Made by a program: the position numbers and the translations under genes
The notes under the pieces: model-generated
Told to the model about the DNA's origin: nothing
What the model saw: only the letters and a program-made list of their open reading frames with translations
Databases searched by the model: none
Part shown: positions 33,633 to 42,856 of the stretch, one piece after another
How positions within the stretch are numbered: position 1 is the stretch's first letter
Layout of the letters: every line of letters begins with the position of its first letter
Assembly: GCF_026625785.1 (NCBI RefSeq)
Contig: NZ_CP113063.1
Span: 3,038,001-3,102,000 of the forward strand
DNA length: 64,000 nucleotides
Reading direction: 5' to 3'
Origin: Gordonia sp. SL306
GTDB lineage: Bacteria; Actinomycetota; Actinomycetes; Mycobacteriales; Mycobacteriaceae

Positions 33633-34426
33633 CGCTGTGCCGGGTCGTCCGAACTCGACTTGAGCTCGCGCATCGGATCGCGGATCAGCAGATCCTTGAG
33701 CTCCCGGAGCTGACGGCGACTCACCGGCAGTTCGACCGCGGCCGAGGCCCCGTGAGCCCGAACGCACACGACTGTCGTGGAACCGCTCGTGCGTAGACCG
33801 GTCACCATCGGCAACGCCACCAGATAGGATCGGTGGACGCGCTGGAACCCGTGATCCTGCCAGCGGGATGCCAGGGTGGACAACGGGATTCGAACGAGAT
33901 GAGCGCCCGACTCCGAATGCAGCCGAGCATAGTCGCCCACCGCCTCCACCCACGAGATGCTGTCGCGGCGGACCAGTGATGTGACGCCCGACAGCTCCAC
34001 CGGGATCACCTCGTCGGTGCCGGTCACCCCCGGCGGAACCGGTTCGGCGTGGCCGGAGGTCTCGCGGACCGCCAGCACGCGGGAGATCGCTTGCGTGAGC
34101 CGTTCGTCGCGCAACGGCTTGAGGAGATAGTCGACGGCACCGACCTCGAAGGCGTCGACCGCCTTGTCGTCGTGGGCGGTCACGAACACGACGGCCGGCG
34201 GGTCGGCGTACTTGGTCAGCACACCGGCGAGCTCGAGCCCGGAGAGCCCGGGCATGTTGATGTCGAGGAAGATCGCGTCGACACGATGCTCGTTGAGCTG
34301 GCGCAGCGCGTGGGTGGCGTCGCCTGCACTGAGCACCTCGTCGACCTCGGGCCGGCGCTCGAGCAGGTAGATCAGTTCGTCGAGCGCTGGAGGCTCATCG
34401 TCGACGGCAAGGACCACCAACGACAT
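33629..34426 (-). CDS. LytTR-type response regulator
   Basis: A 265-residue two-component regulator. The receiver domain (1-120) has the acidic pocket VDDEPP, phospho-acceptor Asp55 in AIFLDINMPG, Thr in VVFVTAHDD and Lys in YLLKPL. The C-terminal LytTR DNA-binding domain (about 150-255) has ISWVEAVGDYARLHSESG and FQRVHRSYLVAL. ATG 34426 has GGGAGG at eight bases. It is paired with the LytS-like kinase and followed by a symporter, much like BtsSR/BtsT or YpdAB/YhjX in E. coli, which control pyruvate uptake; this comparison is inference. Confidence 0.93.
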   Translation of the reverse strand: MSLVVLAVDDEPPALDELIYLLERRPEVDEVLSAGDATHALRQLNEHRVDAIFLDINMPGLSGLELAGVLTKYADPPAVVFVTAHDDKAVDAFEVGAVDYLLKPLRDERLTQAISRVLAVRETSGHAEPVPPGVTGTDEVIPVELSGVTSLVRRDSISWVEAVGDYARLHSESGAHLVRIPLSTLASRWQDHGFQRVHRSYLVALPMVTGLRTSGSTTVVCVRAHGASAAVELPVSRRQLRELKDLLIRDPMRELKSSSDDPAQR

Positions 34427-34451
34427 TCGAGCACCTCCCTTCACGGACGCG

Positions 34452-35675
34452 CTAGGCACGGATACCGGCGCGGAACTTGGGGACCCGCATGCCGACTCGG
34501 GTGCCCGCATCGATCCCGGTGTCGACCACTAGACCGTAATCGTTGCCGAACGCGGCCCGCAGCCGATGATCGACATTCGTGAGCCCCACGTGGGCGCCGT
34601 CGGATTCACTGCGGGCGGCGTTCTCGGCGGGGGTCAGGGCATCGATGTCCCCGGACCGCAGGAGTTCGGGGTCCATGCCGGCGCCGTCGTCCTCCACGGT
34701 GATCACGCAGTCGGCGCCTTCGTCGCGGGCGATGATCGTGATGGTGCCCCCACCCTTCCCCGCCAGCCCGTGCCGAACGGCGTTCTCCACGAGCGGCTGC
34801 AACGCGAGGAACGGCACGACGACATTCAGCACCTCCGGCGCCACCTGGAGCTTCACGTTCAGGGCCGGTCCGAACCGGGCGCGTTCGAGCGTCAGATACC
34901 GGTCGATGTTGCGCAACTCGTCCGCCAGCACGGTGTATTCGCCTGCGGCTCGAAAGGAGTACCGGGTGAAATCCGCGAAGTCGAGGATGAGTTCACGCGC
35001 CCGGTCGGGGTCGGTCCGCACGAACGACGCGATGGTGTTGAGGGCGTTGTAGATGAAATGCGGACTGATCTGTGCGCGCAGCGCGAGGACCTCCGCGCGA
35101 TCGAGGCGTGCCCTCGACGCCTCGAGGTCGGCCAATTCGATCTGGCTCGATACGTACCGCGCCACCTCACCGACCGCGCCGAGCATGCCGGGTCCGGGCC
35201 GCTGGGTGGCGACCACCACGAGCACCCCGACGCTGCGGCCGTCGGCGATCAGCGGTTCGGCGACGAGTGCGCGGACCGGCGATTCCGGTCCGCACGGATC
35301 GTTCACCAGTACTCGTCGCTGATCCGGCTCCGCCGTCCGCGCCGCCCCTGCGGCGGCAGCGGTCAGGGCGTCATCCCACAGCGGATCGCTCTCGGGCTCG
35401 TGGGCCAGCAACTCGCCGATGGGATCGTAGAGGGCCAATGCATCGGCCGCGGTGAGCGCTCGCAGGTGCGGAAGGGCATCGCGTGCCGAGGAGGCCGAGA
35501 GTCCCGTGCGTAGCGATCGCGCCGCCTGCGACGCGGTCTGGAGTGCGAAGTGGACGGCACGCTCGGTCGGGGTGGTGACCACACGACGGGTGCGGATGAG
35601 CACCACCGCCGCGATGACGACGAGCACGGCCACCACCGCGAGAGCGATCGCCAGCTGTCCGGACATGGTCTCCAC
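34452..35675 (-). CDS. LytS-like sensor histidine kinase
   Basis: A 407-residue kinase. One N-terminal helix (6-27) is followed by a GAF-like cytoplasmic domain (about 40-185), a His_kinase domain with phospho-acceptor His206 in QISPHFIYNALNTI, and a HATPase_c domain (PLVENAVRHGLAGKGGG; VEDDGAGMD; GLTNVDHRLRAAFG). The single N-terminal helix means it may sense signals at or inside the membrane rather than through a large multi-helix 5TM-LYT domain. GTG 35675 has GGAGGTGG at seven bases, which supports this start. 25 bp upstream of the response-regulator gene. Confidence 0.92.
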   Translation of the reverse strand: METMSGQLAIALAVVAVLVVIAAVVLIRTRRVVTTPTERAVHFALQTASQAARSLRTGLSASSARDALPHLRALTAADALALYDPIGELLAHEPESDPLWDDALTAAAAGAARTAEPDQRRVLVNDPCGPESPVRALVAEPLIADGRSVGVLVVVATQRPGPGMLGAVGEVARYVSSQIELADLEASRARLDRAEVLALRAQISPHFIYNALNTIASFVRTDPDRARELILDFADFTRYSFRAAGEYTVLADELRNIDRYLTLERARFGPALNVKLQVAPEVLNVVVPFLALQPLVENAVRHGLAGKGGGTITIIARDEGADCVITVEDDGAGMDPELLRSGDIDALTPAENAARSESDGAHVGLTNVDHRLRAAFGNDYGLVVDTGIDAGTRVGMRVPKFRAGIRA

Positions 35676-35730
35676 GATCCCACCTCCCCGGCCCGGTGTT
35701 CACCTGGACCGGCAAACCGGGAGGCCGAGC

Positions 35731-37344
35731 TCAGTACACCGACCACTCGCCCTGCGCGTATCGCAGGATGCGCGGGTCCATCAGGGTGGAGGGCGGAACG
35801 TCGACCGGGGGGCGGTCGGCGGGGAAGACCGCCGCCGAGGCCAGCTCGGCCTGACTGAGGAATCGCAGTGGTTTCGGGGGGTCCACCCGCAGAGCGGGTT
35901 TCGACGTCCCGGCCAACAGGTAGCCCCAGTCCCCGAACGACGGCACGTCGACGTGGTAGGGCGTGGTGGCCAAACCGGCTGCGCGGAGCGTCGCATCGAT
36001 ACACCAGAACGACTGCGGTGCGAAGTAGGGCGAACCCGCCTGCACAACGGCACGGCCGCCGTCGGCCAGATGCGCCCGGACGAGTGAATAGAATTCGGTG
36101 GAATACAGCTTGGCGGTGGCGGACTCATCCGGATCCGGCATGTCGACGACGATGACGTCGAAGCGGTCCCGGTTGTCCCGCAACCACGAGAACGCATCCG
36201 CGCTGACGACGGTGCTGCGCGGATCGTCCATCGATCCACGGTTCAGATCGCGCAGTCGGTGGTCGGAACGGGCCAGCCGGATCATCTCCGGGTCGAGCTC
36301 GACCAGCGTCGCCGACTCGACGTCGGGGTAGGTCAGCACCTCGCGTAGTGCGAGGCCGTCGCCGCCGCCGAGGATCAGCACGTTGCGATGCGGACCGGAC
36401 AGGGCCGGATGCACCAACGACTCGTGATATCGGTATTCGTCGATCGACGAGAACTGCAGATCCCCGTTGAGATAGAGACGCGTGTCGGGCCCGACCGGGG
36501 TGCGGCGCTGGGTGATCACGATGTCCTGATACGGAGTGCGTTCGGCTGCGACGATCGGGTCGCGGAAGAGGGCCTGGCGGGCGGTCACCTCGAATCGGTC
36601 GGCCCACACCAGTCCCGCGATCAACGTGGCCACGACGCCGACGCCCACGACGCCGAGCACCAGCCCCCGGGTGCGGCCCAGATCGTGCCGGAACACCACG
36701 AACACCAGGAAACATCCGGCCGCGGCATTGACCAGTCCGACGACGAGGGCGCCTCGCAATTGCCCGAACAAGGGGAGCAGCAGAAACGGGAAACAGAGGC
36801 CGCCGACGAGCGCGCCGATGTAGTCCACCGCGAACATGTCCGCGACCGCTGACCCCGCGTCCTGGCGTCGGATTCGCTGCAGCAACACCATCAGCAGCGG
36901 GATCTCGGCACCGATCAGCAGGCCGAGCACGAACGCCATCGCCACCAGAGCGGGCGTGTACAGCGATAGGTAGGAGAACGCCGCGTAGAGCGCCATCACC
37001 GACAGTCCGCCGATCAGGGCGAGCGCCAGCTCGATGGCCGCGAACGTGGTGACGGCATGCGATTGCAGCGGTTTGGCGGCCAGCGACCCGATGCCCATTG
37101 CGAAGACCATCACCGCGAGCACGATGGAGGCCTGGGTGGCGGTGTTGCCGATCAGGAACGAGCCGAGTGACACCAGCGCGAGTTCGTAGACCAGACCGCA
37201 TGCGGCGCAGACGAACACGACCGCGAGGAGCGCGGTGCGGGACCATCGGGCGCGTGCTCTCCCGGCAGGCTGCGCCCGATCGGCAGGCTGCGCCGTCTCG
37301 TCGTCGGCGGATGCGCCCGTCGCGGATTCCTCGGTGGTGGTCAT
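35731..37344 (-). CDS. Membrane-anchored polyamine aminopropyltransferase (spermidine synthase-like)
   Basis: A 537-residue protein. After a hydrophilic Ala/Asp N-terminus come seven or so helices (about 35-235), then a spermidine synthase-type methyltransferase fold (about 260-500): VLILGGGDGLALREVL (decarboxylated-SAM binding), ATLVELDPEMIRLA, DAFSWLRDN and VIVVDMPDPDESATAKLYSTEFY. This is the long SpeE form of actinobacteria; I recall Rv2601 with the same four partners. The catalytic Asp of the GGGDG and DxPDP motifs are present. No gene for decarboxylated SAM synthesis is in the window. 21 bp downstream of the DUF350 gene. Confidence 0.9.
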   Translation of the reverse strand: MTTTEESATGASADDETAQPADRAQPAGRARARWSRTALLAVVFVCAACGLVYELALVSLGSFLIGNTATQASIVLAVMVFAMGIGSLAAKPLQSHAVTTFAAIELALALIGGLSVMALYAAFSYLSLYTPALVAMAFVLGLLIGAEIPLLMVLLQRIRRQDAGSAVADMFAVDYIGALVGGLCFPFLLLPLFGQLRGALVVGLVNAAAGCFLVFVVFRHDLGRTRGLVLGVVGVGVVATLIAGLVWADRFEVTARQALFRDPIVAAERTPYQDIVITQRRTPVGPDTRLYLNGDLQFSSIDEYRYHESLVHPALSGPHRNVLILGGGDGLALREVLTYPDVESATLVELDPEMIRLARSDHRLRDLNRGSMDDPRSTVVSADAFSWLRDNRDRFDVIVVDMPDPDESATAKLYSTEFYSLVRAHLADGGRAVVQAGSPYFAPQSFWCIDATLRAAGLATTPYHVDVPSFGDWGYLLAGTSKPALRVDPPKPLRFLSQAELASAAVFPADRPPVDVPPSTLMDPRILRYAQGEWSVY

Positions 37345-37365
37345 GATTCTGCGGGTGCCGCGAGG

Positions 37366-37791
37366 TCAGAGGATCGCGGCGGCCACGATCAGCGCGATGC
37401 CGACATGGGTGACACCGTGGACCCAGACCGCCGGGTGGCTTTCGGGATGGACGACGAGTTCACCGAGCTTGCCCGGGGTGAACAGGTCGATGATCAGGAA
37501 GGTCGCCGTCATGATCACGATGCCGATGATCGTGTAGACCACGGTGTAGGTGAGGCCCTCCAGCAGGCGGCCCTGGCTCGCGACGATCGCGGCGGTGACG
37601 ATGATGGCGACCGCCGCCAGATTGGAGCCGACCAGGATGCCCGCGTTGCGGTTGCGATCCGCCCACAGCTGGTGACGGAGGTTGCCGGGGGTCAGCACGT
37701 CGACGACGGCGAATGCCAGCAGCATGAGGACCATGCCGGTCGCGCCGTAGGCCGCTGCCGCGTAGGCATTCTCGATGAGTCTGGTGAGCAC
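37366..37791 (-). CDS. DUF350 family membrane protein, polyamine-cluster copy
   Basis: A 141-residue, four-helix DUF350 protein with two internal repeats (VVDVLTPGNLRHQLWADRNR and LIIDLFTPGKLGELVVHPES). It is a paralogue of 16192-16620. GTG 37791 has GGAGG at five bases. The gene lies between a DUF4247 gene and the aminopropyltransferase gene, an association conserved in mycobacteria and, with other partners, in diverse bacteria, which suggests a membrane role tied to polyamine chemistry. No experimental function is known to me. Confidence 0.9.
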   Translation of the reverse strand: MLTRLIENAYAAAAYGATGMVLMLLAFAVVDVLTPGNLRHQLWADRNRNAGILVGSNLAAVAIIVTAAIVASQGRLLEGLTYTVVYTIIGIVIMTATFLIIDLFTPGKLGELVVHPESHPAVWVHGVTHVGIALIVAAAIL

Positions 37792-37884
37792 GGTGTCCTC
37801 CGGTTCAGGTGATGCTGGACGGTCGGGTGGGCAGATGGGGACCGATCGGTCGGCTCGGTCGGCTCGGTGAGATGGTGGTGCCGG

Positions 37885-38475
37885 TCATTTGCCACCACCG
37901 CCGGATCCGCCGCCTCGGTAACCGCTGCCGGAGCCGCCGAAATTCGGTGTCGGCACCCAGAAGGCGCCGATGAACGGGAGGTAGTGGTTGTATCCCGATC
38001 GGTAGTCGCGGCTGAGCATCACGCGGGTCGTGTTGGCGGCCAAGGGGAACAGCCCGATCAGATAGTCCGGGTACTGCAGGAACTGGCTGCCCGCGACGTT
38101 GGACGGATTCGCCGTGTCGCCGCTGCGCTGATCGTTGGGGCGCTCCACATCGCTCAACTCCGCGGCCACGGTATCGGGCGTCCCGTCGGCCACGTAGGCG
38201 TCGACGTCGCCTTCATCGAGGCTGGTGTCGCGCTGGAAGTGCGACGTGATGTAGTTGCGCGCGTTGGCATCGTCGCCCGCGAGGCCTCGGAACGCCTTCA
38301 CCGAGCAGGTTCCGACGATGGCGAGGACGGCGATCAACACGATCGCGGCAACGGCGAGGTTCCGGGTTCGGCGCAGGCCGCCGCGAGGGTCGTCGTCGCG
38401 GCCGGACCCGGGGTCGGGACCGAATCCGTCCGGCGGCGGGGGCGGCGGTGATGGAGGACGTGGCGGCTGGGTCAT
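37885..38475 (-). CDS. DUF4247 family membrane-anchored protein
   Basis: A 196-residue protein. Residues 1-40 are Pro/Gly/Asp rich and cytoplasmic (PPRPPSPPPPPPDGFGPDPG), then one helix (41-60, NLAVAAIVLIAVLAIVGTCSV), then an extracytoplasmic DUF4247 domain (LSRDYRSGYNHYLPFIGAFWVP) ending in a Gly-rich tail. ATG 38475 overlaps the stop of the DUF2617 gene (ATGA). The family is restricted to this operon type as far as I recall, with unknown function. Confidence 0.87.
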   Translation of the reverse strand: MTQPPRPPSPPPPPPDGFGPDPGSGRDDDPRGGLRRTRNLAVAAIVLIAVLAIVGTCSVKAFRGLAGDDANARNYITSHFQRDTSLDEGDVDAYVADGTPDTVAAELSDVERPNDQRSGDTANPSNVAGSQFLQYPDYLIGLFPLAANTTRVMLSRDYRSGYNHYLPFIGAFWVPTPNFGGSGSGYRGGGSGGGGK

Positions 38476-38996
38476 CCGCCGGTCTCCGGAGTCCGGCGCA
38501 GCTCACTCGAGGTCACCACGAGCTCGGAGCATTGCGGATAGGTGTGCCAGGTCTGCCAGGTGAGGGCGTCGGCGTGTGCCGTCGCGATCACCGCGGTGAT
38601 CGCGAGCGGCAGCCCGGGAAAGTGGCCCATCACCGCGGCGCCGCCGGCGTCGAGTTGGCGATCGATGCGGTGGTCGAGGTCGGCGACGATCGACTGCATC
38701 CGGTCGGTGTCGCACGACTCGATGTGTGAGGTGAACGTATAACCGTCCTCGACGACGGCTTCCGGCAGTGGTGCGTCCATGCCGGGCAGGCAGGCCACCG
38801 TCTCGCACAGCCGGCCGATGCCGTCGTCGACCACCACCTGATGGCTCGCGCCGAGCAGGCGCAGCGACACCGCGCTGTCACCGATGCGCCGATCGCAGCG
38901 TGCCAACGGCTCCTGGAGTTCGGCGGTCAGCGAGAAGGCGAGCCGGCGGGCGCTCGTGTCGGCATAGCGGACCTGCAGTCGCGTCTGGCCGATCAC
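38472..38996 (-). CDS. DUF2617 family protein
   Basis: A 174-residue soluble protein of the DUF2617 family (MIGQTRLQVRYADTSARRL start as encoded; TWHTYPQCSELVVTSSEL end). It has several conserved His, Cys and Trp residues (HIESCDTDRM; ALTWQTWHTYPQ) but no recognised catalytic motif. GTG 38996 overlaps the DUF4178 stop (GTGA) and its own stop overlaps the DUF4247 start, so the three are made together. The function is unknown; position in the aminopropyltransferase cluster is its best clue. Confidence 0.87.
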   Translation of the reverse strand: MIGQTRLQVRYADTSARRLAFSLTAELQEPLARCDRRIGDSAVSLRLLGASHQVVVDDGIGRLCETVACLPGMDAPLPEAVVEDGYTFTSHIESCDTDRMQSIVADLDHRIDRQLDAGGAAVMGHFPGLPLAITAVIATAHADALTWQTWHTYPQCSELVVTSSELRRTPETGG

Positions 38997-39625
38997 GATT
39001 CAGGAGTGGGGTCGGACGGGTAGATGCGGTACTCGCTGCGCTCGATCACCTCGCCGCGGGCGCACTCCCACCCGGATCCGAAATCCTCGAACGACAGGCG
39101 TTCGTCGCCCGCCTCGTAGTCGTGATAGCGCATCGAGCCGCGGGCGGCGAGACCGGTGGTGCCGGTCGAGGTGAACTCCGCCGACCCGGATTCGTCGGAG
39201 TGGTAGCGCCGGCCGTCCAACTCCAGACTGTCCGGTCCGGGGGTGAGCGTCACGCCCGTCAGCTCGTGCCACAGCACCACCTCGAGGTCGGGGTCGTCCT
39301 CGACCGAGATCCACGCTTTGCGGCCGGTGCCGGTGTCCAGGAAGTTCTCGGTCCAGATGTAGCCGCTCTGCGACAACCGGAGGGTCCCGCGGACCGCGAA
39401 GGTCTCGCCACGGAGGTCGACGAGGTCGCTCGGCTTCAGCAGACGAGGGTCACCGCGGACCGCGTCGTCGTCGGCGGTCGAGAACGGGTCGCCGGGTCGG
39501 TACGCCCGCTGCCGAAGCGCGTCGGATTCGGCCTGTCGCAACTTGCGGTTGCCCAGGAAGTTGAACACGACCACGACCGCGATGATCAGCAGCAGTGCGA
39601 CGATGACGATCAGCAGGATCTCCAC
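38993..39625 (-). CDS. DUF4178 family membrane-anchored protein
   Basis: A 210-residue protein. A single N-terminal helix (2-24, VEILLIVIVALLLIIAVVVV) anchors a DUF4178 domain of beta strands (LVDLRGETFAVRGTLRLSQSGYIWTENFLDTGTG, ISVEDDPDLEVVLWHEL, YHDYEAGDERLSFEDFG). GTG 39625 starts immediately before the helix; longer frames overlap the response-regulator region. It is the first gene of the cluster; I recall Rv2597 in the equivalent position. DUF4178 occurs elsewhere with PspA, band-7 and polyamine genes, which suggests membrane or envelope stress roles. Confidence 0.86.
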   Translation of the reverse strand: MEILLIVIVALLLIIAVVVVFNFLGNRKLRQAESDALRQRAYRPGDPFSTADDDAVRGDPRLLKPSDLVDLRGETFAVRGTLRLSQSGYIWTENFLDTGTGRKAWISVEDDPDLEVVLWHELTGVTLTPGPDSLELDGRRYHSDESGSAEFTSTGTTGLAARGSMRYHDYEAGDERLSFEDFGSGWECARGEVIERSEYRIYPSDPTPES

Positions 39626-39707
39626 GCGCCCGACCCTATCGGTAACCCGCCGAAACGGACATCCCGCCCGTACGCGCGAATGACGGAACCCGATGGGGTG
39701 ATCGTCG

Positions 39708-40325
39708 TCAGAGCAGTCCGCGTCGGCGGGCCTCGGCGACCACCCGCGTCCGGCTGTCCACGCCGAGCTTGTCGAAGATGTGCACCAGGTGGGACTTGAC
39801 GGTGGCCTCGGAGATGGTGAGTGCGCGTGCGATGTCACGGTTGGAATCCCCGTCCGACAGCCGGCCCACGATCTCGAGTTCGCGTTGTGTGAGGGCGGTG
39901 TCCGGCGACTGCATCCTCCCGAGGAGCCGCGCCGCCACCGGCGGCGCCAGAACGGTCTCTCCGGCGGCCGCCGATCCGATCGCGCGGACGAGATCGTCGG
40001 GGTCGGCGTCCTTCAACAGGTAGCCGGTGGCGCCGGCCCGGACCGCGCGCAGGATGTCGCCGTCGGTCTCGTATGTGGTGAGGATCAGTACCCGCGGTGG
40101 ATTCGGAAGCGCCCGAATGGATTCGGTTGCGTGCACCCCGTCACCGCCGCTGCCGAGACGCAAGTCCATCAGCACCACGTCGATGTCCTCACGCTGCACC
40201 GCGTCGAGCGCATCCGCAGCGGTACCGGCCTCCGCGGTGACCTCGATACCGTCGACCGGTGCCAGCACGGCGCGAAGGCCGGCCCGCACCACCGGGTGGT
40301 CGTCCACGAGGAGCAGGCGGATCAT
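39708..40325 (-). CDS. NarL/LuxR-type response regulator
   Basis: A 205-residue regulator. Receiver domain with VDDHPVVRAGL, phospho-acceptor Asp54 in VVLMDLRLG, Thr in ILTTYE and Lys in GYLLKD; LuxR helix-turn-helix at about 143-205 (LTQRELEIVGRLSDGDSNRDIARALTISEATVKSHLVHIF in outline). ATG 40325 overlaps the kinase stop (ATGA), so it forms an operon with the kinase upstream. It is divergent, via the kinase, from an FtsX-type ABC exporter, its probable target. Confidence 0.93.
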   Translation of the reverse strand: MIRLLLVDDHPVVRAGLRAVLAPVDGIEVTAEAGTAADALDAVQREDIDVVLMDLRLGSGGDGVHATESIRALPNPPRVLILTTYETDGDILRAVRAGATGYLLKDADPDDLVRAIGSAAAGETVLAPPVAARLLGRMQSPDTALTQRELEIVGRLSDGDSNRDIARALTISEATVKSHLVHIFDKLGVDSRTRVVAEARRRGLL

Positions 40326-41596
40326 GTGCCGGCCTCCTTCCCAGCGGTCTCCTCCACAGCGGTCTTCACAACAGTGGCCTCGGGGACCACCGGGATCGTC
40401 GCCCGGACGGCGGTTCCGGCGCCGGCCTCGGACTCGACTGTCACGTCTCCGCCCCGCTCTGCCAGCCGGCTGCGCATGGCCGTGAGGCCGTAGCCGGTCC
40501 CGTCGGCGCGCAGGCCCTCGTGGGCTGCCGGATCGAATCCGACGCCGTCGTCGACGACGTCGATGCTGACCTCGTCGTCCTGATAGGTCAGGGTCATCGT
40601 CGCCGATTCGGCCGCGGCGTGCCGGCGGGCGTTGGACAAGGCTTCCTGTGCCGCGCGGAGCAGCGCGACCTGGGCCCCGGTGGGCAGCATGCGTGGCGTC
40701 CCGTGCTGTTCGAAGTCGGTGCGCAACCCGAACGCGGAACTGTCGTCGGCGAGTGATCGGAGCGCCTGGGTGAAACCGTCTCTCTCGAGCGCCGCCGGGT
40801 TCAGCCCGAGGACGAACCGTCTGGTCTCGGCGAGCGCACCGGTCGCGGTGTCGAGCGCCGTGTGCAGCTGTTCCGAGCGATCTGTCGGGGTGGACGGTCG
40901 CAGCGCCGCACGTAGCAACATGATCACACTCGCCAGACTCTGTCCTACGGTGTCATGGATCTCCCGTGCGAGGCGCTCGCGTTCGGCGAGTCGACCGGCC
41001 TCGTGTTCGCGGATCGCCAGGGCTTCTTGGGTCCGCATGAGCTCCTCGAGGAGGCGCCGGCGTTCGTCGGACTGGGCTCGCAGCCGCTGATAGATCTCGG
41101 TCATCACCGCGGCGCAGGCCACCCCGATGACCGGGCCGAAGATCGCTCCCGCCACCCACCGGCCCTGATGTGCGGCGAACCCGATCGCCGCCGCGAGAGC
41201 GATCGTGACCTCGATGGGTATCGCCGCCCGGACGGGAAACAGATGCCAGACCAGCAACGCGAGCAGGAACGCCAGCCACACGAACTCACCGGACAGTACG
41301 ACGAGGCCCAGCCAGATCAGGATCAACCCGGCCAACCACAGTCGGGCGATCCGCCCGCGTTTGCGTGAGACCCACACCGCGCCGACGCCGTACCAGCCGG
41401 CGGTCGCGAGCGCGGCCAGGACCGGGACCACCGGGGTGGACGACGCCATTGCGGCCCGCACCGCTCCGAGCGCGAGCAGCACGGCGAACAACACGTGTCC
41501 GGCCAGCAGCACGTGCCGATCGGCCTCGGGCGCCGCTCCATCACCCGGCGGGGTGCCGGGGGGATCGAACTGACGACGGGGCGGGGTCACACCCAC
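40322..41596 (-). CDS. Sensor histidine kinase, HisKA_3 type
   Basis: A 424-residue kinase of the NarL-partner group. The N-terminal half has five or six helices (about 28-170) without a clear extracytoplasmic domain, a coiled region, then the HisKA_3 motif EREIHDTVGQSL-like sequence with His at about 214, and HATPase_c with QEALSNARRHA, VVDDGVGFDP and GLTAMRSRLAERGG. GTG 41596 is preferred because GGGG lies six bases upstream; GTG 41590 is also possible. An ATG further upstream overlaps the divergent promoter and is rejected. Confidence 0.9.
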   Translation of the reverse strand: MGVTPPRRQFDPPGTPPGDGAAPEADRHVLLAGHVLFAVLLALGAVRAAMASSTPVVPVLAALATAGWYGVGAVWVSRKRGRIARLWLAGLILIWLGLVVLSGEFVWLAFLLALLVWHLFPVRAAIPIEVTIALAAAIGFAAHQGRWVAGAIFGPVIGVACAAVMTEIYQRLRAQSDERRRLLEELMRTQEALAIREHEAGRLAERERLAREIHDTVGQSLASVIMLLRAALRPSTPTDRSEQLHTALDTATGALAETRRFVLGLNPAALERDGFTQALRSLADDSSAFGLRTDFEQHGTPRMLPTGAQVALLRAAQEALSNARRHAAAESATMTLTYQDDEVSIDVVDDGVGFDPAAHEGLRADGTGYGLTAMRSRLAERGGDVTVESEAGAGTAVRATIPVVPEATVVKTAVEETAGKEAGT

Positions 41597-41746
41597 AAGT
41601 ATCCCCACCAGGCACCCGGCACCGCCTCCAACTTTTGATGGACTTCCGGCTCGGCCGAACGAGCCCCCGAAACCCATCGGTGCGTCGATGCATCGCAACC
41701 CGACGCCGCCGAGGCTGGAGATATCGGCAGCGACGAAGGGAGTGCG

Positions 41747-42787
41747 GTGTTCATCGGCATCCGCGACATCAGATTCGCCAAGGGGCGATTCATCTTGATC
41801 TGTGCCGTCATCGCGATGATGACGTTCATGGTGGTGGCGCTCTCGGCGCTGACCAATGGCTTGCAGAGCCAGTCGATTTCGGCGATCAGCAGGTTGCCGG
41901 GGCAGACCCTGGTGCTTCAGGACACCGCCGGGCCGGAGGGTCCGTCACTGTCGCAGAGTGAGCTCGACGACTCGACAGTCCGTCGCATCATCGACGAGAA
42001 CGGCGGTGACGCATCCGAACTCGGCGTGACGACCACCCGGATCACGCATGGCGAGGTCACCTCGACGGCGGCCGTCTTCGGCGCCGCGAGCAGTCTGATG
42101 CCGACGCCCGACGTCGGCGGGTCACCGCGGTCGGGCGGCATCCTGCTCACCCCCGAGCAGGCAGACGCGTTGGGCGTCGGGATCGGTGACGCGGTCACCG
42201 TCGGCCCGACCCGCCTGCGGGTCGACGCCATCGGCCCGGCAGGCGACTACGCCCACACACCGGTCGCGTACACGCCGATGGCCACCTGGCGCGAGCTGTC
42301 GCACGGCCAGGACGCGACTGCGGTGGTGCTGTCCGGCGGCGCGGCCGATGTCCCCGGAACGGTGAGCGTGTCGATGTCGAAAGCCGTGGACACCGTTCCC
42401 GGTTACCGCTCGGAGCGCGGGTCGCTGCTGGCGATCCAGGCGATGCTGCTGGCGATCTCCGCACTGGTCGTCGGTGCGTTCTTCGCCGTGTGGACGGTGC
42501 AGCGCCTGCGCGATCTCGCCGTGGTGCGTGCACTGGGCGCCAACCGCTGGTACCTGCTGCGGGACGGTTTCGGGCAGGCCGTGCTCGTCTTGTTCGCCGG
42601 CGAGATGGTCGGTGCGCTTCTCGGGATCGGCCTGGCGGCGGCCGCATCGGCGGTGGTCCCGGTGGCCCTGACCGCAGACGGCATCGCCTTGCCCGTGGTC
42701 GCGATGACGGTGCTCGGGAGCGCAGGCGCGCTTCTGGCGGTACGCCGGGTCACCGTTGTCGATCCCGTCGTCGCGATGTCGCGGTGA
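41747..42787 (+). CDS. FtsX/MacB-like ABC exporter permease
   Basis: A 346-residue permease. One N-terminal helix (18-40), an extracytoplasmic domain of about 190 residues (VLQDTAGPEGPSLSQSEL onwards), then three C-terminal helices (about 230-255, 280-305, 315-335) containing the FtsX motif VQRLRDLAVVRALGANRWYLLRDG. GTG 41747 has GGGAG five bases before it. With its ATPase it resembles DevCA/MacB-type transporters that handle peptides, lipoproteins or antibiotics. It is transcribed away from the two-component pair, with a 150-bp shared promoter region. Confidence 0.9.
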   Translation: MFIGIRDIRFAKGRFILICAVIAMMTFMVVALSALTNGLQSQSISAISRLPGQTLVLQDTAGPEGPSLSQSELDDSTVRRIIDENGGDASELGVTTTRITHGEVTSTAAVFGAASSLMPTPDVGGSPRSGGILLTPEQADALGVGIGDAVTVGPTRLRVDAIGPAGDYAHTPVAYTPMATWRELSHGQDATAVVLSGGAADVPGTVSVSMSKAVDTVPGYRSERGSLLAIQAMLLAISALVVGAFFAVWTVQRLRDLAVVRALGANRWYLLRDGFGQAVLVLFAGEMVGALLGIGLAAAASAVVPVALTADGIALPVVAMTVLGSAGALLAVRRVTVVDPVVAMSR

Positions 42788-42856
42788 TCCGGTTCTCGCC
42801 ACACCGCGACCTCGACCTCGAATATCCGTCCACCCGATCCGACCAGGAGCCTCATC

